NCBI GenBank assembly: GCA_009780695.1
Contig: WQZN01000016.1
Location: 1 to 58,707 of the forward strand
DNA length: 58,707 nt
DNA from: Microbacteriaceae bacterium
GTDB lineage: Bacteria; Actinomycetota; Actinomycetes; Actinomycetales; Microbacteriaceae
Direction: 5' to 3'
Shown: positions 16,136 through 25,664 of the stretch, piece after piece
Layout: every line of letters starts with the position of its first letter
Numbering within the stretch: the first letter of the stretch is position 1
Notes under the pieces: model-generated
Seen by the model: only the letters and a program-made list of their open reading frames with translations
Databases searched by the model: none
Told to the model about the DNA's origin: nothing
Translations under genes and position numbers: made by a program

Positions 16136-16777
16136 ATGGATGCTCGCTCCCGACGCTCGCGCGTCGCCCTCACGGACGCGGTCTACCGACTGGCCGTCGA
16201 GAAGGGCATCGATCATCTGACCGTGACGGATGTCGCGGCCGAGGCCGGCGTGAGCCGCGACACCTTCTACCGCCACTCGGCCGACCCGGTCGAGCTGCTC
16301 TGCGGCGCCCTGCAGGACGAGCTCACGGAATCCGTCTCGGCCTATCTCGCCATGCCCGTGGCCTCGGGCGGCGATGACAGCGTCTTCCTCGCGCCGGCCA
16401 TGGCCGTCATGGAGCACATGCGCGACCACACCCCCATCTACCGACAGGCTCCGGGCAGCAAGAGCGGCGCCCGGCTGATCGCCATCATCGAGGCGGCGGC
16501 GCGCCAGGTCATCGAGACCCACCTCGACAACCACCCCGAGATCGTCCCCAAGCAGCTGCTGCCGATGACCGACGTCATCCGCCAGATGTCGCTCGGCTAT
16601 GCGTCGTCGGGCGCGACGGCGGCGTTCTTCGCCTGGATCCTCGGCGAGGACGTCGACGATGTCCGCCACCACGCCGAGGTCGTGCTGGCGTCGGGCCCCG
16701 AGTGGTGGCTCGGCCTGCCCGAGCCGATCGCGACCCCGCGCCGCCCCGGGCGCGGCGCCGCCGGGTCGACCGACTAG
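16136..16777 (+). CDS. TetR-family transcriptional regulator
   Basis: A 213-residue regulator. The N-terminal helix-turn-helix is typical (LTVTDVAAEAGVSRDTFYRH), followed by an all-helical ligand/dimer domain of normal size that I cannot match to a known effector. It is divergent from the 72-residue Cys/His protein; the three palindromes between them are its likely operators and would also cover its own promoter region. TAGGGT lies 7 bases before the ATG and there is no ribosome-binding site, so the message is probably leaderless. Its stop codon shares CTAG (16774-16777) with the stop of the convergent HNH gene. Confidence 0.93.
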   Translation: MDARSRRSRVALTDAVYRLAVEKGIDHLTVTDVAAEAGVSRDTFYRHSADPVELLCGALQDELTESVSAYLAMPVASGGDDSVFLAPAMAVMEHMRDHTPIYRQAPGSKSGARLIAIIEAAARQVIETHLDNHPEIVPKQLLPMTDVIRQMSLGYASSGATAAFFAWILGEDVDDVRHHAEVVLASGPEWWLGLPEPIATPRRPGRGAAGSTD

Positions 16778-17280
16778 TACGACTGACCGTTCGCATAGCG
16801 CTCGCGCCGCCAATGGCGCCCGTTCCCGCGATTGCGCGCCTTGTACGTCGGCAGCTGCGTGTCGCAGTTGGGACAGATCAACCGGACGTTCTCACGCGAA
16901 TTGTCCGCGCTGTTCCCATCGATGTGGTCGAGCACGAACACGAGCGGAAGCCCGTTCCACGCGGTGGAGATCCCGCAGATCCGACAGCATCCCCCCTGCT
17001 CCGCCAGGATGTACGCACGGACCGATCGAGCCAGATGAATCTGCCCGGGCATACCGGTTTCCAGCCAGAGCCGAACCGCTTGTTCCCGGCGCATCGCGGC
17101 CGAGCACGCCTCTGAACAGAACTTCCGCTGCGGCGGATGCAGTTGCACTCCGCACTGCGCACAGGGCGGGCGATCGCGGCCATGTCTCCGCACGCCCCGG
17201 TTCGTCACCGAAGCCGCACAGCTGCGCGAACAGAATCTTGGATTCGCGGTGGCGACACCGCAATGCTCACAAACTCTCAT
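16774..17280 (-). CDS. HNH endonuclease with zinc-ribbon N-terminus, behind a LexA box
   Basis: A 168-residue protein. The N-terminal half has two treble-clef-like cysteine groups (CEHCG...CSRSC and CAQCG...CSEAC); then CRICG, the HNH core LVFVLDHIDGNSADNSRENV and RLICPNCDTQ, with the HNH His in LDHIDG and a late zinc pair CPNC. Such proteins are common in phages and mobile elements. I place the start at 17280 rather than the ATG at 17310, because a perfect LexA-box palindrome and a TATGTT -10 lie directly before 17280 and would otherwise be inside the coding region. It stands on the 3' side of tRNA-Thr in the same orientation, an integration hotspot position. SOS induction is inferred. Confidence 0.88.
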   Translation of the reverse strand: MRVCEHCGVATANPRFCSRSCAASVTNRGVRRHGRDRPPCAQCGVQLHPPQRKFCSEACSAAMRREQAVRLWLETGMPGQIHLARSVRAYILAEQGGCCRICGISTAWNGLPLVFVLDHIDGNSADNSRENVRLICPNCDTQLPTYKARNRGNGRHWRRERYANGQSY

Positions 17281-17284
17281 GAGA

Positions 17285-17300
17285 TCGAACATATGTTCGA
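17285..17300 (-). promoter_or_regulatory. SOS (LexA) box over the -10 of the HNH gene
   Basis: TCGAACATATGTTCGA is a perfect 16-bp palindrome and matches the actinobacterial LexA box TCGAAC-N4-GTTCGA. On the minus strand it contains TATGTT, which lies 7 bases before the ATG at 17280, the spacing of a leaderless promoter. LexA binding would block this promoter until DNA damage. Confidence 0.85.
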
Positions 17301-17314
17301 CCACTGACATTCGG

Positions 17315-17386
17315 AGCCGGTTAGGGGCTTCGATCCCCTCTCCTTCGCTTACAAGGCGAGCGCTCTGCCAACTGAGCTAAACCGGC
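17315..17386 (-). tRNA. tRNA-Thr (anticodon TGT)
   Basis: A 72-base cloverleaf on the minus strand: acceptor GCCGGTT/AACCGGC, D arm GCTC/GAGC, anticodon loop CTTGTAA (TGT), and T arm AGGGG/CCCCT. The discriminator is T and the CCA end is not encoded. The outermost anticodon-stem pair is C-A. Confidence 0.93.
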
Positions 17387-17426
17387 ACGACAGTCTCCTG
17401 CCGAGAAGCAATCGTACGGGAATCCC

Positions 17427-18410
17427 CTACGGCTTCCGGTTCGGGGTCATGACCACCTGGCTCGCGTAGGCGAAGCCGCCGCCGAAGCCGAACAGCAGCG
17501 CCGGAACGTTCGCCGGGATGCGCCCCTCGTGCCACCACTTCGAGAACCCGAGCGGGATCGAGGCGGCCGAGGTGTTGCCCGAGTACTGCACGTCGGTGAC
17601 GACGATGCGGTCGGTGAGGCCGAGCTGTTCGGCGAGCGGCTCGATGATGCGCAGGTTGGCCTGGTGCGGCACGAAGACCTGGATGTCGTCCATCGACAGC
17701 CCGGCCGCCTCGACGGCGCGACGACTGATGTCGGAGGACTTCGACATGGCCCAGCGCAGGATCATCCGGCCGTCCTGGCTGAACTTGTTGCCGGTCTCCT
17801 CCTCGACGAGCACCGCACGCGACATCGTCGGCTCGGAGCCCCACACGGTCGGCCCGACGCCCGGCTCCTCGGCGGCCTCGAGGATGAAGGCGCCGGCGCC
17901 GTCCGCCGTGAGCACGCACGTCGTGCGGTCGGTCCAGTCGGTGATCGACGAGAGCTTCTCGGCGCCGATGACCAGCGCGCGCTCGACCTGCCCGCCGCGG
18001 ATCGCGGCGTCGGCGATCGCGATGCCGTGCTCGAAGCCCGAGCACGCGGTGTTGACGTCGAGGATGACGGGCGAGGTCATCTCGAGCGCGGCGGCGACCC
18101 GGCCGGCGACGTTGGGGCTGTGGTCCATGACCGAGGTGGATGCCACGACGATCATGCCCACGCCGTCGGCCTCGAGCCCCGCGTCGGCGAGCGCGGACCG
18201 CGCCGCCGAGGTCGCGAGGTCGGCGACCGTCTCGTCCTCACGGGCGATGTGGCGCTCGATGATGCCGGTGCGCGAGCGGATCCACTCGTCGTTCGTGTCG
18301 ACCAGCTCGGCCAGCTCGGCATTGGTCAGGACGCGTTCGGGCTGGTAGTGCCCGACCCCCACGATGCGGGAGCCGGCGACAGAACGGTGGGCCTTCAGCA
18401 TGCTTGCCAT
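17427..18410 (-). CDS. fabH: Beta-ketoacyl-ACP synthase III (FabH-type)
   Basis: A 327-residue thiolase-fold enzyme. Catalytic residues are visible: Cys123 in DVNTACSGFEHGI, His in FVPHQANLRI and Asn in YSGNTSAASIPL. These define FabH-type enzymes that start fatty-acid chains by condensing acyl-CoA with malonyl-ACP. The segment TADGAGAFIL replaces the more usual FGDGAGA. No fabD, acpP or fabF is adjacent, so this copy may be a second KAS III for branched or special primers rather than the housekeeping one. TAGATT lies 6 bases before the ATG, so it may be leaderless; tRNA-Thr follows 40 bases downstream on the same strand. Confidence 0.93.
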   Translation of the reverse strand: MASMLKAHRSVAGSRIVGVGHYQPERVLTNAELAELVDTNDEWIRSRTGIIERHIAREDETVADLATSAARSALADAGLEADGVGMIVVASTSVMDHSPNVAGRVAAALEMTSPVILDVNTACSGFEHGIAIADAAIRGGQVERALVIGAEKLSSITDWTDRTTCVLTADGAGAFILEAAEEPGVGPTVWGSEPTMSRAVLVEEETGNKFSQDGRMILRWAMSKSSDISRRAVEAAGLSMDDIQVFVPHQANLRIIEPLAEQLGLTDRIVVTDVQYSGNTSAASIPLGFSKWWHEGRIPANVPALLFGFGGGFAYASQVVMTPNRKP

Positions 18411-18465
18411 CTTCTCAATCTAGGGATGCCGCGGCCGGAATGTGCGCGCCGCGATGTCCGGCGCC

Positions 18466-19389
18466 CTAGGGAGTCGCGGTCGGAGTCGGGGTTCCGGTCG
18501 GCTGCGGCGTCGAGTAGCGCTCGCCCTGGGCCTGCTGGATGAAGGCGCGGAAGTCGGTGGCATCCGTCACGGAACCCGTGAACTGCTGCCCGTCGACCAG
18601 CACCAGCGGCAGGTCGTCGGCCGTGACGCGCTTGATGTCGGAGTTCGGCAGCGGCCCGGTGGACGCGCGGCTGAGCGCCTGCTGCGTCCAGTCCACATAG
18701 GTCTTGTTCGCGATGCAGCGGCGGATGTCGCCCATCGGCGCCGCCCCCGCCCGCTCGGCGTAGCCGCCGATCTGGGCGTCGGTGAGGCCGACGCTGGTCT
18801 GGCTCGGCTCGTGCGCGAACAGCAGGCTGTTGAAGGCGAAGAACTCGTCGGGAGAGTAGTTGGCGACGCAGGCCGCGGCGTTGGCCGCGCGCAGCGAGTA
18901 CTGCGTGCCCTGTGCCGAGCGGTTCGCGTAGAAGGGCAGCGGGTGGATCTCGAGCGTCGCGGCGCCCGACGAGACGAGCTTGCCGATCTGATCGCCGTTC
19001 GTCTGGTCGAACTGGCCGCAGTACTCGCAGAGGTAGTCGACGTACATGACGATGTTGACGACCTGGCCGCTCGTGTCGAGCGGGTGCGGCGTCGGCTTCG
19101 CATCGGCGGGGCGGGCCGGCGAGCGAGCGGCCTTGAGGCCCGTCGTGATGAGGACGCCGTCGCTCGCCATGTTGGCGGGGCCGTCGTGCGGGGGCCGGAT
19201 CGACGTGACCAGCACGAACGTCACGATCGCGACGACCGCGACGATGCCGACGACGAGCCCGGATCGCAGCAGGACGCGGTTGCGCTTGTCCTTCTTCTTC
19301 TGGGACACCCGCAGGGCGCGCGCCTTGTCGCGCGCCGCTTTCCTGGCGTCCTTCGACGGGCGGGACCCGCTCGGCGACTCGTACGTCAT
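18466..19389 (-). CDS. Membrane-anchored DsbA-like thioredoxin-fold protein
   Basis: A 307-residue protein with a highly basic cytoplasmic N-terminus (about 40 residues, rich in Lys/Arg), one membrane helix (about 41-62), and an outside DsbA-like domain with active site CEYC at 121-124 (YVDYLCEYCGQF). The cis-Pro region is LPLVLVDGQQF. Proteins of this type form or shuffle disulfides in secreted proteins of actinobacteria. The end is a Thr-Pro repeat tail. The start is uncertain: 19389 is used, and 19398 or 19554 are in frame, but the latter would overlap the msiK promoter region. It is divergent from msiK. Confidence 0.88.
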   Translation of the reverse strand: MTYESPSGSRPSKDARKAARDKARALRVSQKKKDKRNRVLLRSGLVVGIVAVVAIVTFVLVTSIRPPHDGPANMASDGVLITTGLKAARSPARPADAKPTPHPLDTSGQVVNIVMYVDYLCEYCGQFDQTNGDQIGKLVSSGAATLEIHPLPFYANRSAQGTQYSLRAANAAACVANYSPDEFFAFNSLLFAHEPSQTSVGLTDAQIGGYAERAGAAPMGDIRRCIANKTYVDWTQQALSRASTGPLPNSDIKRVTADDLPLVLVDGQQFTGSVTDATDFRAFIQQAQGERYSTPQPTGTPTPTATP

Positions 19390-19447
19390 ATGCCTCATCT
19401 CGTGCTGGGGGTGGTGCTGAACGATGTTAACCGAGTGAGACATGGCG

Positions 19448-19488
19448 TAGAGTGTGAGCACTGCCGACGCCGTCAGGTGTTGGCAGTG
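19448..19488 (+). promoter_or_regulatory. Promoter element and 12-bp hairpin in the msiK leader
   Basis: The -10 TAGAGT (19448-19453) is followed at once by a stem-loop: CACTGCCGACGC (19459-19470), loop CGTCAG, and GTGTTGGCAGTG (19477-19488), 12 pairs with two G:T. It sits at the predicted 5' end of the msiK mRNA. It could be an operator or an RNA leader element. Confidence 0.65.
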
Positions 19489-19547
19489 ACAACATCCATT
19501 CACTACGGATCGTCCGGCACGTACCTGCCGGTGAAGGAGACATACAG

Positions 19548-20639
<1,092 letters not shown>

Positions 20640-20665
20640 ACCAGTCGAAGTCCTGACGGATGTCT

Positions 20666-20700
20666 GAAGGCCGCGGTCCCCTCGAGGGGCCGCGGCCTTC
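20666..20700 (+). terminator. Terminator of msiK
   Basis: GAAGGCCGCGG (20666-20676) pairs with CCGCGGCCTTC (20690-20700); inside, after one bulged T, CCCC pairs with GGGG around TCGA. The hairpin begins 27 bases after the msiK stop codon. Confidence 0.85.
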
Positions 20701-20746
20701 CCCGTCTCCCCGTCCCGTCCTCACGCCTCGTCCCTAAGGAACCACC

Positions 20747-22024
20747 GTGGTCGGATCCGTCGACATCACCGCGGCCGCCGTCGAGCCCGCGCTCCTCGAT
20801 CTGCCGTGGAGCATTCCGCTCGACGAGTGGCCGTCCGAGTACATCGCCCAGCTGCCGAAGGGCATCAGCCGGCACCTCGTCCGCTTCGCGAACCTCAACG
20901 GCTACGTCGTCGCCGTGAAGGAGACGACGACCGAGATGGCGCGGCGCGAGTACGAGATGCTGCGCACGCTGCAGCGGCTCGACATCCCCTCGGTCGAACC
21001 CGTCGCCGTCATCTCGAACCGCCTCGACGAGCACGGCGGCGAGCTGCCGACGGTGCTCGTGACCCGCCATCTCAAGTTCTCGTTGCCCTATCGCGCGCTG
21101 TTCTCGCAGACGCTGCGCCCCGACACCGCCACCCGCCTCGTCGACGCGCTCGCCGTGCTGCTCGTGCGCCTGCACGTGACGGGCTTCTACTGGGGGGACG
21201 TCTCGCTCTCGAACACGCTCTTCCGCCGCGACGCGGGCGCGTTCGCGGCCTATCTGGTGGATGCCGAGACCGGTCAGCTGCAGGAATCGGGCCTCTCGAA
21301 CGGCCAGCGCGAGAACGACCTCGAGATCGCCCGTGTCAACATCGCGGGCGAGCTCATGGACATCGAGGCCGGGGGCAAGGCAGCGCCCGAGCTCGACCCC
21401 GTCGACATCGCCAACGGCATCATCGAGAAGTACCGCGAGCTGTGGAGCGAGCTCACCGGCGCCGAGACCTTCGCCGCGTCGGAGCGCTGGCGCATCGCCC
21501 AGCGCGTCTCGCGCCTCAACGACCTCGGCTTCGACATCGGCGAGCTCACCATCAAGACCGACGACGCCGGCACGAACGTCGTCATCCAGCCCAAGGTGGT
21601 CGACGCCGGCCATCACGCTCGCCGCCTGTTCCGCCTCACCGGGCTGGATGCCGGCGAGAACCAGGCCCGACGCCTGCTCAACGACCTCGATTCCTACGCG
21701 GCGACCAACGGCCACAAGGACCCCGACGACGAGGCGACCGCCCACGAATGGCTGACCCGGGTCTTCGAACCGGTCGTCGCCGCGATCCCCACCGAGCTGC
21801 GCGGCAAGCTCGAACCCGCCGAGGTGTTCCACCAGCTCCTCGACCACCGCTGGTTCATGTCGCAGGAACAGCAGCGCGACGTCCCCCTCGCCGAGGCGCT
21901 CTCGAGCTACATCGACACGGTGCTGCGGCACCGCCGCGACGAGGCGACCGTGTTCGCGCCGAACACCGAGACGATGTCGCTGACCCTGCCGACGACCGAC
22001 ACCGACGGCTTCGAGCTGACCTGA
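20747..22024 (+). CDS. DUF4032-domain protein with kinase-like motifs
   Basis: A 425-residue conserved actinobacterial protein of unknown function. The first half looks like a degraded small-molecule kinase fold: VKETTTEMARREYEML (Lys and Glu), FYWGDVSLSNTLF in place of the catalytic HxD...N loop, and YLVDAETG in place of DFG. The second half (DUF4032 proper) includes RVSRLNDLGFDIGEL and the region before the Ser/Thr-rich tail. The GTG start has AAGGA 6 bases upstream. It lies downstream of msiK but after a strong terminator, so it is probably independently transcribed. Kinase activity is only a possibility raised by the motifs. Confidence 0.82.
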   Translation: MVGSVDITAAAVEPALLDLPWSIPLDEWPSEYIAQLPKGISRHLVRFANLNGYVVAVKETTTEMARREYEMLRTLQRLDIPSVEPVAVISNRLDEHGGELPTVLVTRHLKFSLPYRALFSQTLRPDTATRLVDALAVLLVRLHVTGFYWGDVSLSNTLFRRDAGAFAAYLVDAETGQLQESGLSNGQRENDLEIARVNIAGELMDIEAGGKAAPELDPVDIANGIIEKYRELWSELTGAETFAASERWRIAQRVSRLNDLGFDIGELTIKTDDAGTNVVIQPKVVDAGHHARRLFRLTGLDAGENQARRLLNDLDSYAATNGHKDPDDEATAHEWLTRVFEPVVAAIPTELRGKLEPAEVFHQLLDHRWFMSQEQQRDVPLAEALSSYIDTVLRHRRDEATVFAPNTETMSLTLPTTDTDGFELT

Positions 22025-22035
22025 CGGCCCGGCAC

Positions 22036-22077
22036 AGACGACGAAGCGCCCGGCAGATGCCGGGCGCTTCGTCGTCT
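22036..22077. terminator. Bidirectional terminator (19-bp stem) between DUF4032 and rlmB
   Basis: Bases 22036-22054 pair perfectly with 22059-22077 around the loop AGAT; the core is CGAAGCGCCCGGC. It lies 11 bases past the DUF4032 stop and 5 bases past the minus-strand rlmB stop, so it serves both convergent genes. Confidence 0.9.
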
Positions 22078-22082
22078 CGCGC

Positions 22083-23078
22083 TCACTTCTTGTTCGCGCG
22101 CACCTTCGAGATCTCGTAGAGGGCGACGGATGCCGCGACCGAGGCGTTCAGCGACTCGATGCCCTGGATCGGGATCGACACGATCGCGTCGCAGGTCTCG
22201 GTGACGATGCGCGACAGCCCCTTGCCCTCCGAACCCGCGACCACGACGACCGGGCGGTCGGCGAGCTCGAGGTCGTACAGCTCGGTGTCGCCGCCCGCGG
22301 CGAGGCCGATGACGAAGACACCGGCCTTCTTGAACTCCTTGAGCGTCGCCGTGAGGTTCGACGCCATCGCAACAGGCGTGCGGGCCAGCGCGCCGGCAGA
22401 GGTCTTCCACGCGGCCGAGTTGACACCGGCGGAGCGGCGCTGCGGCACGATGACGCCGTGGCCGCCGAACGCGGCGGTCGAGCGGATGATCGCGCCCAGG
22501 TTGCGCGCGTCGGTGATGCCGTCGAGCGCCATGAACAGCGGGGTCTCGGCCTTGCGGATCGTCAGGTCGAGCAGCTCGACGGGGTGCGCGTACTCGTACG
22601 GGGGCACCTTCAGGCCGAGGCCCTGGTGCACGGCGTCGCGCCCGGCCATGCGGTCGAGCTCGGGGCGCATGATCTCGAGGATCGGAATGCCGCGGTGCGT
22701 CGCGATCGACAGCACCTCCTTGACACGATCGTCCATCTCGGTGCGCGCCGCGATGTAGAGCGTCGTGGCGGGGATGCCCGCGCGCAACGCCTCGACGACG
22801 GAGTTGCGCCCGGTGACGAGCTCGGTGTCGTCCGCGCTCTTGCCGCGGCTCGGCCGGTTGCCGCCCGCCGTGCTCGGCCGGCCGCCGCCCTGCCCGGTGC
22901 GCTTCGCGGCCGCGCGCTCGGCGAGCATCTTCTTGCGGTACGCGGGGTGGTACTCGCGGTCCTCGGCCTTCGGCGTCGGCCCCTTGCCCTCGAGCGCCCG
23001 GCGGCCGTTGCCACCCGTGCCCTTTCCGGTCGCGCCCTTCTTCGCCTTGCTGACTGCGCCTGCTCGTGCCTTAGCCAT
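22083..23078 (-). CDS. rlmB: 23S rRNA 2'-O-ribose methyltransferase, RlmB/TrmH family
   Basis: A 331-residue SpoU-family methyltransferase. After a basic, low-complexity N-terminal extension of about 85 residues (Lys/Gly/Arg-rich), the substrate-binding domain starts at [16 protein letters not shown]. The SPOUT domain has the three motifs: [38 protein letters not shown] and [21 protein letters not shown]. RlmB methylates the ribose of G2251 in 23S rRNA; the exact target here is inferred by family. The start ATG at 23078 lies just downstream of the cysS stop (23090), so cysS-rlmB is an operon, as in many actinobacteria. Confidence 0.95.
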   Translation of the reverse strand: MAKARAGAVSKAKKGATGKGTGGNGRRALEGKGPTPKAEDREYHPAYRKKMLAERAAAKRTGQGGGRPSTAGGNRPSRGKSADDTELVTGRNSVVEALRAGIPATTLYIAARTEMDDRVKEVLSIATHRGIPILEIMRPELDRMAGRDAVHQGLGLKVPPYEYAHPVELLDLTIRKAETPLFMALDGITDARNLGAIIRSTAAFGGHGVIVPQRRSAGVNSAAWKTSAGALARTPVAMASNLTATLKEFKKAGVFVIGLAAGGDTELYDLELADRPVVVVAGSEGKGLSRIVTETCDAIVSIPIQGIESLNASVAASVALYEISKVRANKK

Positions 23079-23089
23079 GTCCCTCACCC

Positions 23090-24514
23090 TCAGTCTTCCG
23101 TGATCGCCCACTGGGCGCCCGTCGGCGTGTCCTCGATCGTGATGCCGGCGGCCGTGAGCTCCTCGCGGATGCGATCGGCCGCCGCGTAGTCCTTCGCGGC
23201 ACGCGCCGCCTGCCGGTCGTCGAGCAGCCGCTCGACGAGCGCGCCGAGCGCAGCGCGCGCGGCGGTGTCCTGGGTGCGCGCCCACTCGGGCGCGAGCGGG
23301 TCGATGCCGAGCACGCGGGTCATCGCGACGACCTTGCCGCGCGCGGACGCCACGACCTGCAGATCCTCGGCGTCGAGCGCCGTGTTGCCCTCGCGCACCG
23401 TGTCGTGCAGCACGGCGAGCGCCTGCGGCACCGACAGGTCGTCGTCCATCGCGGCGGCGAACTCGTCCGGCACGATCGGCACGACATCCGCCGCGAACCG
23501 CGTGCCCTCGATGCGCCGCGCGCTGCGCACGAGGAAGCCCTCGATGCGCTCGACCGCCGCCTCGGCCTCGGCGAGCGAGCGGTCGGTGTAGTCGATCGTC
23601 GAGCGGTAGTGCGCCTGGCCGAGCGCATAGCGCACGACCACCGGCGGCGCCGACGCGATCAGCTCGGCCGCGTAGATGGAATTGCCGAGCGACTTCGACA
23701 TCTTCTGCCCGTTGACGTTGACGAGGCCGTTGTGCACCCAGAACCGTGCGAAGCCGTCGCCGGCCGCGGTCGACTGGGCGAGCTCGTTCTCGTGGTGCGG
23801 GAAGCGCAGGTCGAGGCCGCCGCCGTGGATGTCGAAGGACGCCCCGAGGTAGCGGGCCGACATGGCCGAGCACTCGATGTGCCAGCCCGGTCGCCCCTCG
23901 CCCCACGGGCTCGCCCAGTTCGCGCTCGCCGGCTCCTGGGCCTTGCGGCCCTTCCACAGGGCGAAGTCGCGAGGGTCGCGCTTGCCGCGCGGGTCGGCGT
24001 CGGCGGCGTCCTGCATGTCGTCCACCGACTGGTTGCTGAGCGCGCCGTACTCGGGCCAGCTGCGCACGTCGAAGTAGACGTCGCCCGAGCCGTCGCCGGC
24101 GGCATAGGCGTGCCCCCGGTCGATCAGGCGCTGGATGAGCTCGTGCATCTGCGGCACGTTCGCGGTCGCACGCGGCTCGTAGCTCGGGGGCAGGATGCCG
24201 ATCGCCCGATAGGCCGCCGTGAACTCGAGCTCGACGCGGTAGGCGAGCGCCCACCAGTGCTCGGTGCCCGCGGCGGCGGCGTTGACGAGCACCTTGTCGT
24301 CGATGTCGGTCACGTTGCGCACGAGGGTCACCTCGAGGCCGCGGTAGGTGAGCCAGCGGCGCAGGATGTCGTAGACCAGAGCGCTGCGCACGTGCCCGAT
24401 GTGCGGCGACGACTGCACCGTCGGACCGCAGACGTAGAGGCCGACCTTCCCCTCGACGAGCGGCTCGAAGTCGCGCAGGGCCTGGGCCCGGGTGTCGTAG
24501 AGGCGAATGGTCAC
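23090..24514 (-). CDS. cysS: Cysteinyl-tRNA synthetase
   Basis: A 474-residue class I synthetase of normal length. The zinc/active-site start [19 protein letters not shown] contains the HIGH motif, the zinc ligands continue in [12 protein letters not shown] and [14 protein letters not shown], and KMSKSLGN is the second signature. The C-terminal helical domain recognises tRNA-Cys. The start is a GTG; AACTCT lies 7 bases upstream and no ribosome-binding site is evident, so a leaderless message is possible. rlmB follows after 11 bases. In mycothiol-producing bacteria a paralogue, MshC, has similar motifs, but the full C-terminal region here fits CysS. Confidence 0.95.
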   Translation of the reverse strand: MTIRLYDTRAQALRDFEPLVEGKVGLYVCGPTVQSSPHIGHVRSALVYDILRRWLTYRGLEVTLVRNVTDIDDKVLVNAAAAGTEHWWALAYRVELEFTAAYRAIGILPPSYEPRATANVPQMHELIQRLIDRGHAYAAGDGSGDVYFDVRSWPEYGALSNQSVDDMQDAADADPRGKRDPRDFALWKGRKAQEPASANWASPWGEGRPGWHIECSAMSARYLGASFDIHGGGLDLRFPHHENELAQSTAAGDGFARFWVHNGLVNVNGQKMSKSLGNSIYAAELIASAPPVVVRYALGQAHYRSTIDYTDRSLAEAEAAVERIEGFLVRSARRIEGTRFAADVVPIVPDEFAAAMDDDLSVPQALAVLHDTVREGNTALDAEDLQVVASARGKVVAMTRVLGIDPLAPEWARTQDTAARAALGALVERLLDDRQAARAAKDYAAADRIREELTAAGITIEDTPTGAQWAITED

Positions 24515-24562
24515 CCTGCAGAGTTTACGGAACCGCCGCGCGGCTTCCCCGGATGTTGCCGA

Positions 24563-25660
24563 CTACGCGCCGTCGGGGAAGCCGCCGCGATGTGTGACCG
24601 CCGGGTGCCGCGGCAGGTGCCGGTGCGGGTCGGCGAGCACCCGCTCGGTCTGCGCCGCATACGGCGGCCGCGACCGCCAGCCGCCGTCGGACGGCTCGAG
24701 CGCGCGGCGCAGTGCGGTCGCGTCGCCGTGGACGGCCGCGACGACCGCGCGCAGGCGGGCGACGGCCGCGCCGCCCACATCCGCCGCGACCCTGGCCTCG
24801 GCCGCTGCGGCTCGCTCGACGTGCTCCGCTGCGGCCAGCGCCCCGCGCGCGGTGAGGCCGATCACGACCGACCGCCCCGCGCGCCGCAGCCGCACGTGCT
24901 CGCTGCGCTCGAGGCGGCCGACGAACGACGCCATGGCCTCCGGTGCGACCCCGCTGCGCGCGACGAGCTCGGTGCGGGTGAGCTCGCCGCCGGCATCCGC
25001 CAACGGCTCGATGACGTCGAAGCCGAGCACGGCCGTCAGCTCGGAGCCACGCTCGTAGGCGAGGGTGCAGCGCAGCAGCGCCCGCGCCAGCAGCGAGCCG
25101 AGATCGAGTGCGCGGGCCGGGATCGGCTCGCCGGGGCCGAGGTCGAGCGGCATCCGCGTGCGGCCGCCGTCGGCGTAGCCGAGCTGCGGCATGCTGCGCG
25201 GCGTCGTGCTCGTCACCGTGCCCGCGAGCGGCTCGAGCGCGTCGCGCAGGTCGTCGATGCGCCCCGCACCCCAGCGCTCCCGCCAGCGCGCCTCGATCGC
25301 CGGCTCGAGCTCGGACCAGACGCGATGCGCGACCTTGCCCGGCCACCGCAGCACGAGCCGGTCGCCGTCGAGGCGCGCATAGCCCCAGCGGCGCACCCCG
25401 GCGAGACCGAGCCCGGAGGTCTCCGCCACGGCCTGCGGCAGGCCGTCCCCCGCGACGATGCGCAACAGGTTCTGCCACGTCGTCGCCGAGACGAGCCACG
25501 GGCGGCGGAACGTGTGCCCGCTCCGCGGCGCGGGCGTCGGCGGCCCGCCGTCGCCGAGTGCGGTCGTGCGGTGCGGCAGCCAGGTCTCGGCGGCGTTGTC
25601 GAACTCGATCAGAGAGGCGACGAACAGCTGCGACAGCGCGGGGTGCAGGTGCTCGTCCAT
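24563..25660 (-). CDS. Hypothetical protein with MarR-like winged-helix segment
   Basis: A 365-residue protein I cannot name. The first 200 residues lack a recognisable motif but include a Trp-rich segment (RRPWLVSATTWQNLLRIV). Around residues 230-275 there is a winged-helix pattern: LTRTELVARSGVAPEAMASFVGRLERS followed by HVRLRRAGRSVVIGLT, as in MarR proteins. The C-terminal part is alanine-rich and helical. It starts 4 bases after the ispDF stop, so it is the second gene of an ispDF operon. No signal peptide or membrane helix is seen. A regulatory role is possible from the fold but not shown. Confidence 0.7.
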   Translation of the reverse strand: MDEHLHPALSQLFVASLIEFDNAAETWLPHRTTALGDGGPPTPAPRSGHTFRRPWLVSATTWQNLLRIVAGDGLPQAVAETSGLGLAGVRRWGYARLDGDRLVLRWPGKVAHRVWSELEPAIEARWRERWGAGRIDDLRDALEPLAGTVTSTTPRSMPQLGYADGGRTRMPLDLGPGEPIPARALDLGSLLARALLRCTLAYERGSELTAVLGFDVIEPLADAGGELTRTELVARSGVAPEAMASFVGRLERSEHVRLRRAGRSVVIGLTARGALAAAEHVERAAAAEARVAADVGGAAVARLRAVVAAVHGDATALRRALEPSDGGWRSRPPYAAQTERVLADPHRHLPRHPAVTHRGGFPDGA

Positions 25661-25664
25661 GTCG

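Noticed and set aside
17281..17310. Upstream start (17310) of the HNH gene
   Set aside because: It would place the perfect LexA box and -10 inside the coding region; the extra ten residues are not part of the zinc-ribbon pattern.
22083..24254. 723-residue frame joining cysS shadow and rlmB
   Set aside because: The first 390 residues are a shadow of cysS; rlmB begins at 23078 with its own basic N-terminus.
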